From assembly GCA_017303755.1 (NCBI GenBank), contig JAFLBS010000002.1, positions 248,001-312,000 of the forward strand: a DNA stretch of 64,000 nucleotides, given 5' to 3'. Position numbers and translations under genes: made by a program. Under the pieces are notes generated by a model, which was not told the DNA's origin, did no database searches, and was given only the letters and a program-made list of their open reading frames with translations. The stretch's first letter is position 1; each line of letters opens with the position of its first letter. Positions 7,185 through 14,855 of this stretch are shown in pieces. The stretch is from Flavobacteriales bacterium (lineage in GTDB: Bacteria > Bacteroidota > Bacteroidia > Flavobacteriales > Flavobacteriaceae).

Positions 7185-8243
7185 TTAGCTTTTATTCTCC
7201 TTATTAAAATACACTAAGTAATAATACATCTGTTTCTCTTCATCCCAGCCTTTTTCTACAAATTTTTCGGCGCTTTCGGGGTTGATGAAATCGAGTTTAA
7301 TTTGAATATTGGTGTCTAAATTAATCACATTTTTAATCGATTTACGTGCATCAGTTACTGCAGCATTTGCAATTGGGAATGACGTCACGTCTTCAATACT
7401 GTATTTTTCACCGCGATCGGCTTTGTAGCTTTTGAACTCCGGAATCAAATCAGGATTCTCCATTACATCATTCAAAAATGCCGTTTCTTCAAACTCGTCG
7501 TTTTTAGCAAAATGATTCACGGCACGATTCATAAACATTACTTCTTGTTTTTTGTCTTCGGCAGGAAAAACCACTTCTTTAGCAAACTCTTGGCAGAATT
7601 TCAAGTATTTTTTGGTCATGAAATTCTCATCCTGAAACGCATCTACCGAAAGGAAATGCTCCAACCAATAACGTGCGTCGTAACGGTTGCTATCAACGGT
7701 CAAAATTTTATAACCTTCTTCTTTTTTATAATTAAAAATGATGCATCCTTTGTCCAATTTGTTCAGGTTGATTCCTTCTTGCAAAATCATTTCTAAGTTG
7801 TTGTCTTTCTCTTCAAATTGAAGGAAATCAGTACGCAACTCGCTTTTAAAAACACCAACAGCATCAACTACATTATTGTCAATCGAAATGTTGGTAAAGT
7901 ACGAAACATACACTTCTCCGTTTTTAATGTGTGGATGATTCGATTGCTCGAATAAATGCTTCGTGATTTTTTTAGAAACCTCATGTACACTCGATGGATC
8001 AGTGAAAATCTCTGTCGCCAAATTGAACATATCGTTGTATTCCAAATCCACTTCATGTGCAAATTGAAAATAATTTTCTTCTTTTTCACGAAATGACTTA
8101 AAGAAATATTCCTTCAACAACGGCATAATCTCGTCGTTTAAAGTATACGGGTTTTCAGATAAAAAAATGGCTTCGTTACGGCTTTTGTTTCCAACTCTGT
8201 GGATGGATAACGTTTCTACGTGGGTGTTAAATAGGTTGATCAT
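7185..8243 (-). CDS. nucleoid-associated protein, NdpA/YejK type
   Basis: This 352-residue protein matches the 37-kDa nucleoid-associated family (Pfam NA37) in its opening MINLFNTHVETLSIHRVGNK, in the middle segment with GEVYVSYF and GVFKSE, and in the C-terminal FINPESAEKF. Such proteins bind DNA, but their role in Bacteroidetes is little known. Six TTAAAC decamers lie 9 bases before its ATG, and an inverted TGAAAC array lies 4 bases after its stop. Confidence 0.85.
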   Translation of the reverse strand: MINLFNTHVETLSIHRVGNKSRNEAIFLSENPYTLNDEIMPLLKEYFFKSFREKEENYFQFAHEVDLEYNDMFNLATEIFTDPSSVHEVSKKITKHLFEQSNHPHIKNGEVYVSYFTNISIDNNVVDAVGVFKSELRTDFLQFEEKDNNLEMILQEGINLNKLDKGCIIFNYKKEEGYKILTVDSNRYDARYWLEHFLSVDAFQDENFMTKKYLKFCQEFAKEVVFPAEDKKQEVMFMNRAVNHFAKNDEFEETAFLNDVMENPDLIPEFKSYKADRGEKYSIEDVTSFPIANAAVTDARKSIKNVINLDTNIQIKLDFINPESAEKFVEKGWDEEKQMYYYLVYFNKENKS

Positions 8244-8252
8244 TGATGGGTT

Positions 8253-8312
8253 GTTTGATAAAGTTTAAAGTTGTTTAAGTTTGTTTAAACTTGTTTAAAA
8301 TGGTTTAATTTA
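8253..8312 (-). repeat. TTAAAC decamer array (6 units) upstream of the nucleoid protein gene
   Basis: On the plus strand GTTTGA, then GTTTAA five times, begin at 8253, 8263, 8273, 8283, 8293 and 8303, an exact 10-base period. In the sense of the downstream gene it reads five TTAAAC units and then TCAAAC nearest the start codon. The array at 53262-53321 before clpB has the same count, orientation and TCAAAC end. Confidence 0.9.
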
Positions 8313-8318
8313 GTAGGT

Positions 8319-8714
8319 TTAGGAGTCGATAAACTTTGTGCCTTTGAAATCATTTTTATTTAAGTAAGCTATGAAATTATGTATTTTGACACTCAGTTTT
8401 TCATACTCAGAAACTAAAATAGTTAGTTTTTGTTCATCTATGTAATCATTGTCAAAAACTCGGTATAATTGGGATCGCGCTTCACCTGCAGATCCTTTTG
8501 CAATGGATAAAAATTGACGAAATTCACTATTTCCATTTCGTTCAAATCCTTCTGCAATATTATCCATCACAGAACCAGATGCACTTTTAATTTGTTCTTT
8601 TAAACGGAAATCAGTTTTTAAGTCGGTGTTTTTAGAAATAAAAATAATTTCTTTAGATAGTCTTCTGGATTCAATCCAAATGTCTAAGTCTTCAAATTTT
8701 TTAATTGTTGGCAT
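8319..8714 (-). CDS. four-helix-bundle protein (23S rRNA intervening-sequence family)
   Basis: This 131-residue protein matches the TIGR02436 family in FEDLDIWIESRRLSKEI, IKSASGSVMDNIAEGFER (about 46-63), FRQFLSIAKGSAGEARSQL (about 69-87) and a final helix. The family fold is a four-helix bundle that pentamerises in known members. Relatives are encoded in 23S rRNA intervening sequences or beside retroelements, but no rRNA is nearby. The gene is enclosed by two TTAAAC decamer arrays in inverted orientation (8253-8312 and 8753-8832), as if it were a small cassette. Confidence 0.9.
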   Translation of the reverse strand: MPTIKKFEDLDIWIESRRLSKEIIFISKNTDLKTDFRLKEQIKSASGSVMDNIAEGFERNGNSEFRQFLSIAKGSAGEARSQLYRVFDNDYIDEQKLTILVSEYEKLSVKIHNFIAYLNKNDFKGTKFIDS

Positions 8715-8752
8715 ATATAAATATTTTTTTGGTGTATACTAAAATTTCAACC

Positions 8753-8832
8753 TTAAACCATCTTAAACAAGTTTAAACAATCTTAAACAAGTTTAAACAA
8801 TCTTAAACAAGTTTAAACAATCTTAAACCATC
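8753..8832 (+). repeat. TTAAAC decamer array (8 units)
   Basis: TTAAAC begins at 8753 and at every tenth base to 8823. Units mostly alternate between TTAAACAAGT and TTAAACAATC, so a 20-base repeat is superimposed. It lies 3 bases from the stop of the pRiA4b-like gene and in inverted orientation to the array at 8253-8312. Confidence 0.92.
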
Positions 8833-8835
8833 TCC

Positions 8836-9375
8836 CTAATTCCAATTCTCCTCAAATCCGTAATCTTCAAAGCTATCATCAGAGCCAAAAGCATCCAAAT
8901 CGTCTTCGTCTAAATCGTCTTCAAATTCGTTGTAGGCATCGTGGTCGTCATCCGCTTCAAATTGTTTTTCCAAAGCTTCAGCAGGCATTTCTCCGTGTGA
9001 AAAAAGCAAATTCGGATAGATTATTCCAATTTCTTCCTCTTCAACGGCTGCTAATTCCACCAAAAATGTCCACATATTGATGAAATCGTATACATAAATG
9101 ATTTTTGTATTTTCTTCATCTAAAATATCCGACAATTGATAATCGCTCATGATTTTGTTTTCACCCGGAACGTCGCCTGCGTCAAACATCGGAATTTCAT
9201 CTTCTTGATTCCACGTATCATCACAGGTATAATAGGAAGCAACTTCCATTCCGTCAAAGCCAAAAGCATTCACAATGGCGTTGTGTAAATCTTCTAAAGT
9301 ATCATTTTCAAGAATCGCGATGTCTCTAAAAACATCCTCTTCGGCGTCGAGAATTACTCTGAATTTATAAACCAT
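8836..9375 (-). CDS. plasmid pRiA4b ORF-3 family protein
   Basis: I use the ATG at 9375 (179 residues: MVYKFRVILDAEEDVFRDI). The frame is open to 9501, but that extension encodes repeat sequence (three CGAATTG units) and lies upstream of a TACCTTTG promoter box at 9406-9399. The protein has the IxLxDxxTLEDLHNAI...FGF pattern of the pRiA4b ORF-3/IS1096 TnpR-passenger family, then a strongly acidic tail (DDLDEDDLDAFGSDDSFEDY). Function unknown. Confidence 0.85.
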   Translation of the reverse strand: MVYKFRVILDAEEDVFRDIAILENDTLEDLHNAIVNAFGFDGMEVASYYTCDDTWNQEDEIPMFDAGDVPGENKIMSDYQLSDILDEENTKIIYVYDFINMWTFLVELAAVEEEEIGIIYPNLLFSHGEMPAEALEKQFEADDDHDAYNEFEDDLDEDDLDAFGSDDSFEDYGFEENWN

Positions 9376-9398
9376 AATCCAAATTTGTATTGAGAGCG

Positions 9399-9406
9399 CA
9401 AAGGTA
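9399..9406 (-). promoter_or_regulatory. -7 box of the pRiA4b-like gene
   Basis: TACCTTTG on the minus strand, 23 bases upstream of the ATG at 9375. It supports the short start. Confidence 0.5.
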
Positions 9407-9424
9407 AAATTTAATTGTGAAAAA

Positions 9425-9445
9425 CGAATTGCGAATTGCGAATTG
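9425..9445 (+). repeat. CGAATTG x3
   Basis: Three exact CGAATTG heptamers at 9425, 9432 and 9439, just upstream of the promoter of the pRiA4b-like gene. Confidence 0.85.
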
Positions 9446-9469
9446 TTGATAAGATTTTTTGAAGCTAGT

Positions 9470-9604
9470 TCCCGCTTTCCATTCCAAGAAATTGGGCACA
9501 AGACTATTTTTCTACACCGCCAAAAAAGCTTCTGCTGTCGCTTTTTGGCGCTAAGAAAAAATACGTTTTCCGCTCCAATTTGCTTTCCATTATAATCGGG
9601 GCTA
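9470..9604 (-). repeat. TAGCCCCGATT hairpin element, copy A
   Basis: On the minus strand it opens with TAGCCCCGATT (9604-9594) and closes with GGAAAGCGGGA (9480-9470). Inside is the imperfect palindrome CGCCAAAAAGC...GCTTTTTTGGCG (9550-9518). It lies 27 bases after the stop of the YciI gene in the same orientation. Copy B at 12452-12524 shares both ends and a GCGGAAA word but has a different inner hairpin. Confidence 0.8.
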
Positions 9605-9631
9605 GGCTATTGTGGTGAATTGACCAATCGA

Positions 9632-10084
9632 TTAAAATTTGGTCTTCGCTATGGTTTCATGAATTTCATTTACTTTCATCAAAGCAGCGCTGCAATACCA
9701 TGGAGTCAATTCGTATTCGAAGATTTTGGCAACCACAGCAGGATCAGTATCAACCAAGGCTTTAGCTTCTTCTACAGTAGACACATTAAAAACAAAAACG
9801 CCACGGTAATTTTTATCGTTTTTACCAAAAGGTCCGGCAATCACCAATTTACCTTCTTTAGCCAAACGCTGAATGTTTTCCATGTGACCTTTGAAATAAG
9901 TGTTGCGTTCTTCAGCTGTTGCTGTGGTATTGGAACCCGTTTTTAAGATACAAAAAACGTATTGTTTCATGCCGTAATCGTCGGCATTTAACGATTTAGC
10001 TAAATTTTCATCGTACTTCGATTCTTGAGAAAATCCAAGTTGGAATACAGCTAAGAGTAGTATAATCAGTAGTTTATTTTTCAT
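9632..10084 (-). CDS. secreted YciI-family protein
   Basis: A signal peptide (MKNKLLIILLLAVFQLGFSQ) precedes a YciI-like ferredoxin-fold domain with YVFCILKTGSN, FKGHMENIQRLAKEGKLVIAGPFG (about 64-87) and GVFVFNVSTVEEAKALVDTDP (about 94-114). The GPF and DP residues are those of the family. Export is unusual for YciI proteins generally; I recall secreted forms in flavobacteria. The promoter is at 10104-10136. Function unknown. Confidence 0.88.
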   Translation of the reverse strand: MKNKLLIILLLAVFQLGFSQESKYDENLAKSLNADDYGMKQYVFCILKTGSNTTATAEERNTYFKGHMENIQRLAKEGKLVIAGPFGKNDKNYRGVFVFNVSTVEEAKALVDTDPAVVAKIFEYELTPWYCSAALMKVNEIHETIAKTKF

Positions 10085-10103
10085 TTTGCATAATGTTTGA
10101 AAC

Positions 10104-10136
10104 CAAAATTACACATTTCCAAAATTAATTTTACAA
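10104..10136 (-). promoter_or_regulatory. promoter of the YciI gene
   Basis: On the minus strand TTG (10136-10134), a 22-base spacer and TAATTTTG (10111-10104), 19 bases from the ATG at 10084. Confidence 0.55.
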
Positions 10137-10224
10137 TTCATCTGCAAAAATCTACAATTCGGTAATTATAAATTTTATAGTTTTAGCGTTTGATGCAACT
10201 TTGCTTCATCAAAACACACAAACC

Positions 10225-12366
10225 ATGAAATCAATTTTTACTTTACTCGCTTTTGTAGTTTCAACACTACTTTTTTCACAAACCAAAGTAACTGGAAAAG
10301 TCATCGACGAAAAAAACAATCCAATTCCGGGCGCCAACGTATTCATCGATGGTTCTTACGATGGCGGTTCTACCGATGACAAAGGCGAATTTGCATTCAC
10401 CACAACCGAAACCGGACAAAAAACACTTAAAATAAGTTTCCTTTCGTATGAAACTGCAATTGTCGCTGTTGATCTTTCCAATTATAAATACGTAACCGTA
10501 AAAATGAAGGAAAACGTTAACATGCTCGATGCTGTTGTCATCAACGCCGGAACTTTTGAAGCGGGTGATAAAGCCAAAGTTACCGTTTTAAAACCGTTGG
10601 ATATTGTAACTACAGCGGGTTCTAATGCCGATATTGTGGCTGCTTTACAAACCTTACCAGGAACACAAACTGTGGGTGAAAGCGGCCGATTGTTTGTTCG
10701 CGGAGGCGAAAGTGATGAAGCACAAACGTATGTAGACGGAATTCGAGTAGCGCAACCGTACGGAGCAACCACTCAGAATTTACCAACTCGAGGCCGATTT
10801 TCACCGTTTTTGTTCAGTGGAATTTCGTTTTCAACAGGTGGTTATTCGGCTGAATACGGAGAAGCCTTATCGAGTGTACTTTTATTAAATACTATCGATG
10901 AAGTAACCGAAGAAAAAACCGATATTTCGTTTATGACAGTGGGTTTGGGCTTGGCCAATACTCAAAAATGGAAAAACAATTCGATTAGTTTTAACACGGC
11001 TTACATTGATTTGGCTCCGTATCAATTAATTGTGCCACAAAATGTCGATTGGAACCGAGCGTTTCAATCATTATCGGGTGAAACAGTGTACCGTCACAAT
11101 TTTAAAGAAGGTTTGTTAAAAGTGTACGCTGCTTTTGACGCTTCGCGCTTTGATATTAATCAGGAAACCATCAATAGCACTGAAAAAACACGTGTAGATT
11201 TGAATAACAATAACTTCTATCTCAACACTTCATACAAAGTGAATTTAATGCGAAAATGGCAGTTGAGCACAGGATTGAGTTACGGTTATGGTAAAAATAA
11301 AATTGGTCTAGACACAGATAAAGTAAACAATACCGAACATGCTTCTCATCTTAAAGTTAAAGCAAGAAAATCATTTTCAGACAGAGCCAAACTGACTTTC
11401 GGTGCCGATTATTTCATCACTCAATTTGATGAAGATTTCAACACTACTTTCAAAAGTGGTTACGATGCCAATATCGCAGCTGCGTATTCTGAAATTGATA
11501 TTTTCTTCTCTAAAAACTTAGCAGCCAAAGCTGGTTTGAGAATTGCAAACAACGATTTGCTCGATCAAACTGCGTTTTCACCAAGAGCATCATTGGCTTA
11601 TAAAGTGAGTAAAGCAAGTCAGTTTTCATTGGCGTATGGCGAATTTGAGCAAGCACCACGTCAGGATTACTTGAAATACAATTCCAATTTCATCAACGAA
11701 AAAGCATCGCATTACATTCTAAATTACCAATACAGTTTTAATAAACGTACGTTTAGAAGTGAAATTTACTTTAAAGATTACCGTGATTTGGTGAAGTACG
11801 ATTCTGATTTCGTTGCATTCGATTCGCAGTTCAACAATAACGGTTATGGATTTGCCAAAGGATTGGATATTTTTTGGAGAGACGGAAAAACCTTTAAAAA
11901 TTTAGAATACTGGGTTTCGTATTCGTACATCGATACGCAACGCGATTACAAAAATTACAGAGCTGAAGTAACGCCGAGTTTTGTCGCCAAGCACAACTTA
12001 TCAATCGTAACCAAATACTGGATTGACGATTGGAAATCGATGGTAGGTTTTTCACATACATTCAACTCAGGGCGACCATACGATAATCCGAACGAAATCA
12101 GTTTTATGAACGGAAAAACCAAAATGTACAACAATTTGAGTTTCAGTTGGGCGTATTTATTATCGCAACAAAAAATACTCTATTTTTCGGTAAATAATGT
12201 TTTGGCAACAAAAAATGTCTTTGGTTATGAATACGCCAATACACCCAACAGTAACGGAGTTTTTGACCAAAGAGAAATCACGCCAACTGCCGATCAGTTT
12301 TTCTTTGTGGGCTTCTTTTGGACCATCAGCGAGAATAAGAAAGACAATCAGTTGAATAATTTATAG
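10225..12366 (+). CDS. TonB-dependent receptor with carboxypeptidase-like N-terminal domain
   Basis: I start at the ATG at 10225 (713 residues), where MKSIFTLLAFVVSTLLFSQ forms a signal peptide; a TTG at 10201 is also in frame. A CarboxypepD_reg-like domain (about 20-105: VTGKVIDEKNNPIPGANVFIDG) is followed by a plug with LQTLPGTQTVGESGRLFVRGG and VDGIRV, and a beta-barrel ending in an aromatic residue pattern (FFFVGFFWTISEN). It should take up a ligand across the outer membrane with TonB energy. No SusD partner is adjacent, so it is not a standard polysaccharide-utilisation pair; the ligand is unknown. Confidence 0.93.
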   Translation: MKSIFTLLAFVVSTLLFSQTKVTGKVIDEKNNPIPGANVFIDGSYDGGSTDDKGEFAFTTTETGQKTLKISFLSYETAIVAVDLSNYKYVTVKMKENVNMLDAVVINAGTFEAGDKAKVTVLKPLDIVTTAGSNADIVAALQTLPGTQTVGESGRLFVRGGESDEAQTYVDGIRVAQPYGATTQNLPTRGRFSPFLFSGISFSTGGYSAEYGEALSSVLLLNTIDEVTEEKTDISFMTVGLGLANTQKWKNNSISFNTAYIDLAPYQLIVPQNVDWNRAFQSLSGETVYRHNFKEGLLKVYAAFDASRFDINQETINSTEKTRVDLNNNNFYLNTSYKVNLMRKWQLSTGLSYGYGKNKIGLDTDKVNNTEHASHLKVKARKSFSDRAKLTFGADYFITQFDEDFNTTFKSGYDANIAAAYSEIDIFFSKNLAAKAGLRIANNDLLDQTAFSPRASLAYKVSKASQFSLAYGEFEQAPRQDYLKYNSNFINEKASHYILNYQYSFNKRTFRSEIYFKDYRDLVKYDSDFVAFDSQFNNNGYGFAKGLDIFWRDGKTFKNLEYWVSYSYIDTQRDYKNYRAEVTPSFVAKHNLSIVTKYWIDDWKSMVGFSHTFNSGRPYDNPNEISFMNGKTKMYNNLSFSWAYLLSQQKILYFSVNNVLATKNVFGYEYANTPNSNGVFDQREITPTADQFFFVGFFWTISENKKDNQLNNL

Positions 12367-12405
12367 GGACAGGTCGCGACCTGTCCGTACGCGACCTGTC
12401 CGTAC
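12367..12405. repeat. 20-base palindrome with tandem 15-mers
   Basis: GGACAGGTCGCGACCTGTCC (12367-12386) is a perfect palindrome directly after the receptor stop. GCGACCTGTCCGTAC occurs twice in tandem at 12376-12390 and 12391-12405. It is GC-rich against the background and may form a hairpin in the receptor mRNA 3' end, but no T run follows. The gap 12367-12742 holds this, the element at 12452 and the array at 12678, and no gene. Confidence 0.85.
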
Positions 12406-12451
12406 ATTTTAGAATGCAAAAGAATAGCAATGAAATACAAAATATCTAGAT

Positions 12452-12524
12452 TAGCCCCGATTGCAGCGGAAATCCTGTCATCTCGTTGTCAAAACGAGAT
12501 TACAGATTACAGCGGAAAGCGGGA
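12452..12524 (+). repeat. TAGCCCCGATT hairpin element, copy B
   Basis: It opens with TAGCCCCGATT (12452-12462) and closes with GGAAAGCGGGA (12514-12524). The inside holds a perfect 8-base stem ATCTCGTT/AACGAGAT (12480-12487 and 12493-12500). It is 3' of the TonB receptor gene in the same orientation, as copy A is 3' of the YciI gene. Confidence 0.8.
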
Positions 12525-12620
12525 CAACAGTTCATTAAAATCATAAATGACTGCTTCAAAAAAAACTCAGCCACTCAAAAAAAACAATTCATCCTCAAAA
12601 AACAACAGTTCAGTCATAAT

Positions 12621-12628
12621 TAGTTTTG
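12621..12628 (+). promoter_or_regulatory. -7 box upstream of the TPR gene
   Basis: TAGTTTTG fits TAnnTTTG. Transcription from here would place the whole TTAAAC array (12678-12737) in the 5' leader. No TTG lies at the expected distance. Confidence 0.4.
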
Positions 12629-12677
12629 TAAGAAGTAAAAGCAACCGAAATTTGTCTCATCAAACTAAAAGAAATTT

Positions 12678-12737
12678 TTAAACAACATTAAACCATTTTA
12701 AACAATATTAAACTATTTTAAACAACATTAAACAATA
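12678..12737 (+). repeat. TTAAAC decamer array (6 units) upstream of the TPR gene
   Basis: TTAAAC begins at 12678, 12688, 12698, 12708, 12718 and 12728, with variable last bases in each decamer (CA, TT, TA). The array ends 5 bases before the ATG at 12743 and reads TTAAAC in the sense of the gene, as at clpB and the nucleoid protein gene. Confidence 0.92.
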
Positions 12738-12742
12738 TCATC

Positions 12743-13363
12743 ATGAAAACAATCATCACATTCGTTACCTTTTTACTAGTAAGTTTAGCATCGGCTCAAG
12801 GTCAGTTTGAGCAAGGAATGGGAAAAGCCTTTGGGTTATGGGGCGAAGGAAAATCATCAGAAGCATCAGCTTTATTCGAGCGTATTGCATCGGCAGAAAA
12901 AAACAATTGGTTGCCAAATTATTATGTAGCGTTAGTCAATACAACGGATGCTTTCGATCCGAAAAACAAAGCCAATATTCCGGCCTTATTAGACAAAGCG
13001 CAAAAAGCATTGGACGAAGCGGCTGGAATCAGTTTTGATAATCCCGAAATAATGGTGCTGCAAGCTTTGATTTACACCGCTTGGTTGGTTCAAGATCCGA
13101 TGACCAACGGAATGAAATATTCGGCATTAGCCATAAAAGAATACGAAAAAGCGTTGGCAATTGCACCGAATAATCCTAGAGCAGTATTTGGAAAGGCCGA
13201 ATTTGAAATGGGAGGCGCAAAATACTGGGGAACAGATACAAAACCAATGTGTGAGCAAATCGCCAAATCAATTGAACTTTTTGCTAACTTTAAACCAGAA
13301 AGTGAATTCCACCCAAAATGGGGTTTAGATAGAGCACAGGAAGTATTGAAAACGTGTAAATAA
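12743..13363 (+). CDS. secreted TPR-like protein
   Basis: A signal peptide (MKTIITFVTFLLVSLASAQ) precedes about 185 residues of paired helices that look like divergent tetratricopeptide repeats, for example ALFERIASAEKNNWLPNYYVAL and KYSALAIKEYEKALAIAPNN, where the second is close to the TPR consensus. Such proteins mostly scaffold other proteins; no catalytic motif is seen. Six TTAAAC decamers precede the start. A small membrane protein and a sensor kinase follow on the same strand. Confidence 0.8.
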   Translation: MKTIITFVTFLLVSLASAQGQFEQGMGKAFGLWGEGKSSEASALFERIASAEKNNWLPNYYVALVNTTDAFDPKNKANIPALLDKAQKALDEAAGISFDNPEIMVLQALIYTAWLVQDPMTNGMKYSALAIKEYEKALAIAPNNPRAVFGKAEFEMGGAKYWGTDTKPMCEQIAKSIELFANFKPESEFHPKWGLDRAQEVLKTCK

Positions 13364-13387
13364 TTGTTTAACTTTAACCTAATTGTC

Positions 13388-13507
13388 ATGGAAAACACAA
13401 TCAAATTAGTATTTAAAAATGCCATCAAAGCAATCGTTATGTTCTATGTACTTTACACTTTCTTAATGGTAATTTACAACCTGTTAAAAGGATTTTTTAA
13501 TTCTTAA
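13388..13507 (+). CDS. 39-residue single-span membrane protein
   Basis: The ATG at 13388 opens a 39-residue frame: MENTIKLVFKNAIKAIVMF, then a hydrophobic stretch (about residues 15-33) and a short KGFFNS end. It lies 24 bases after the TPR gene and 10 bases before the sensor kinase gene, which suggests one operon. Small membrane proteins next to LytS-type kinases can modulate them, but that is inference. No family recognised. Confidence 0.6.
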   Translation: MENTIKLVFKNAIKAIVMFYVLYTFLMVIYNLLKGFFNS

Positions 13508-13517
13508 TTGAAAGAGA

Positions 13518-14855
13518 ATGAACAAGTATATTAAAGACTTTCCTAAAGCATTCATCATCTCATTGGCTATTTTTTTGGTATTGATGATTATAGAAGTTGT
13601 ATCAGGTTATCAGCTAAAATTGGATCAGCATTTATTGATTCGATTTCTGTACACGATGCTTTACGGAATCTCTTTGTACTACGCGAACGGATTTGTTTTT
13701 GACTATTTGGATACCTTTTTCAAAGGCAATCGATTTCCTCCAAAACGATTGATACTAGGTTCTTTGGCTTCGTTTGTAGCATCCATTTTTGTGATTTTTT
13801 TATTGCGCATTTTTGAAGATGTAATTATTGAAAGTATACCATTTGAAGTGTTCATGCAAAACGAAAAACCGGCGAATTATCTGGTAGCTATTGTCATCAC
13901 ATTTATTGTAACTCTAGCACTTCATGCGTTTCATTTTTACAAAGCGTATCAGGAAAATCGATTAAAAGAGCAGAAAATCATTGCGGGAACAGCATCCGCT
14001 AAATTCGAAAGTTTAAAGAACCAAATTGATCCGCATTTTTTGTTCAATAGCTTGAATGTACTGAGTTCGTTAATTGAGGAAAATCCAGATAATGCCCAAC
14101 GTTTTACAACATCATTATCCAAAATTTATCGGTACGTTTTAGAGCAGAAAGACAAAGAATTAGTTACGGTTCAAGAAGAATTAGCGTTTGCAAAAACCTA
14201 TATGAATTTGCTTAAAATGCGATTTGAAAACAGTATTTCATTTGAATTACCTGAAAATTTTGAAAACTCAGATGCTAGAGTAGTTCCGCTTTCGTTGCAA
14301 TTATTATTGGAAAATACCATAAAACACAATGTGGTAAGCGAGCAAAAACCATTACACATCAAAATTTTTATTAAAGATAATTATCTAATTGTTCAAAACG
14401 ATTTACAGAAAAAAGAAGTATTACAAGATCGAAGAGGAGTTGGATTACAAAACATTATCAGTCGCTACGGAATTCTAACCAACCGCAAAGTACTGATTGA
14501 CTCAAATGAAAGCATTTTTGCCGTTCATCTTCCCATTCTAACCAAACAAGTATCAACTATGGAAACAGTATATACAAACAATCAAAATACAGCGTATTAT
14601 AAAGCCAAAAAACGAGTAGAAGAACTCAAAGGATTTTACGGAAATCTAATTTCGTATTGCGTAGTAATTCCGATTTTAATTTACATTAATCTTACTTACA
14701 TGCCTCATTTTCATTGGTTTTGGTTCTCTGCTGGCGGTTGGGGTTTCGGATTGTTAATGCATGCATTTAAAGTTTTTGGCTACAGTTCGAATTGGGAAGA
14801 GCGCAAAATCAAAGAGATTTTAGAGAAAGAAAGTGGAACTAAAAACTGGAAATAA
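13518..14855 (+). CDS. LytS-like histidine kinase fused to a 2TM domain
   Basis: The N-terminal 145 residues carry four membrane helices (about 10-30, 42-62, 80-98, 121-142). The His_kinase region has the phospho-acceptor His173 in NQIDPHFLFNSL, and the ATP-binding part has LLENTIKHN (263-271) and GVGLQNI (307-313). The kinase would normally end near residue 341 (AVHLPIL). Here it continues into a complete 2TM domain (about 356-445) with AKKRVEELKGFYGNL. Met348, at 14559, aligns with the start of the free 2TM protein at 15197 (MET...), which points to fusion with a former separate gene. The kinase probably phosphorylates the LytTR regulator encoded at 15983. Confidence 0.92.
   Translation: MNKYIKDFPKAFIISLAIFLVLMIIEVVSGYQLKLDQHLLIRFLYTMLYGISLYYANGFVFDYLDTFFKGNRFPPKRLILGSLASFVASIFVIFLLRIFEDVIIESIPFEVFMQNEKPANYLVAIVITFIVTLALHAFHFYKAYQENRLKEQKIIAGTASAKFESLKNQIDPHFLFNSLNVLSSLIEENPDNAQRFTTSLSKIYRYVLEQKDKELVTVQEELAFAKTYMNLLKMRFENSISFELPENFENSDARVVPLSLQLLLENTIKHNVVSEQKPLHIKIFIKDNYLIVQNDLQKKEVLQDRRGVGLQNIISRYGILTNRKVLIDSNESIFAVHLPILTKQVSTMETVYTNNQNTAYYKAKKRVEELKGFYGNLISYCVVIPILIYINLTYMPHFHWFWFSAGGWGFGLLMHAFKVFGYSSNWEERKIKEILEKESGTKNWK

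Noticed and set aside
8319-8714. 23S rRNA intervening sequence
   Set aside because: The encoded protein belongs to that family, but no 23S rRNA sequence flanks the gene.
8753-8832. CRISPR-like array
   Set aside because: The units are 10-base words with 2-4 variable bases, without unique spacers of 25-40 bases, and no cas genes are present.
8836-9501. Long N-terminal extension of the pRiA4b-like protein
   Set aside because: The extra 42 residues are encoded by repeat sequence and lie upstream of the promoter box; the family starts at MVYKFRV.
12376-12405. Insertion-sequence end or target duplication
   Set aside because: The 15-mers are in tandem with no transposase gene between or near them.
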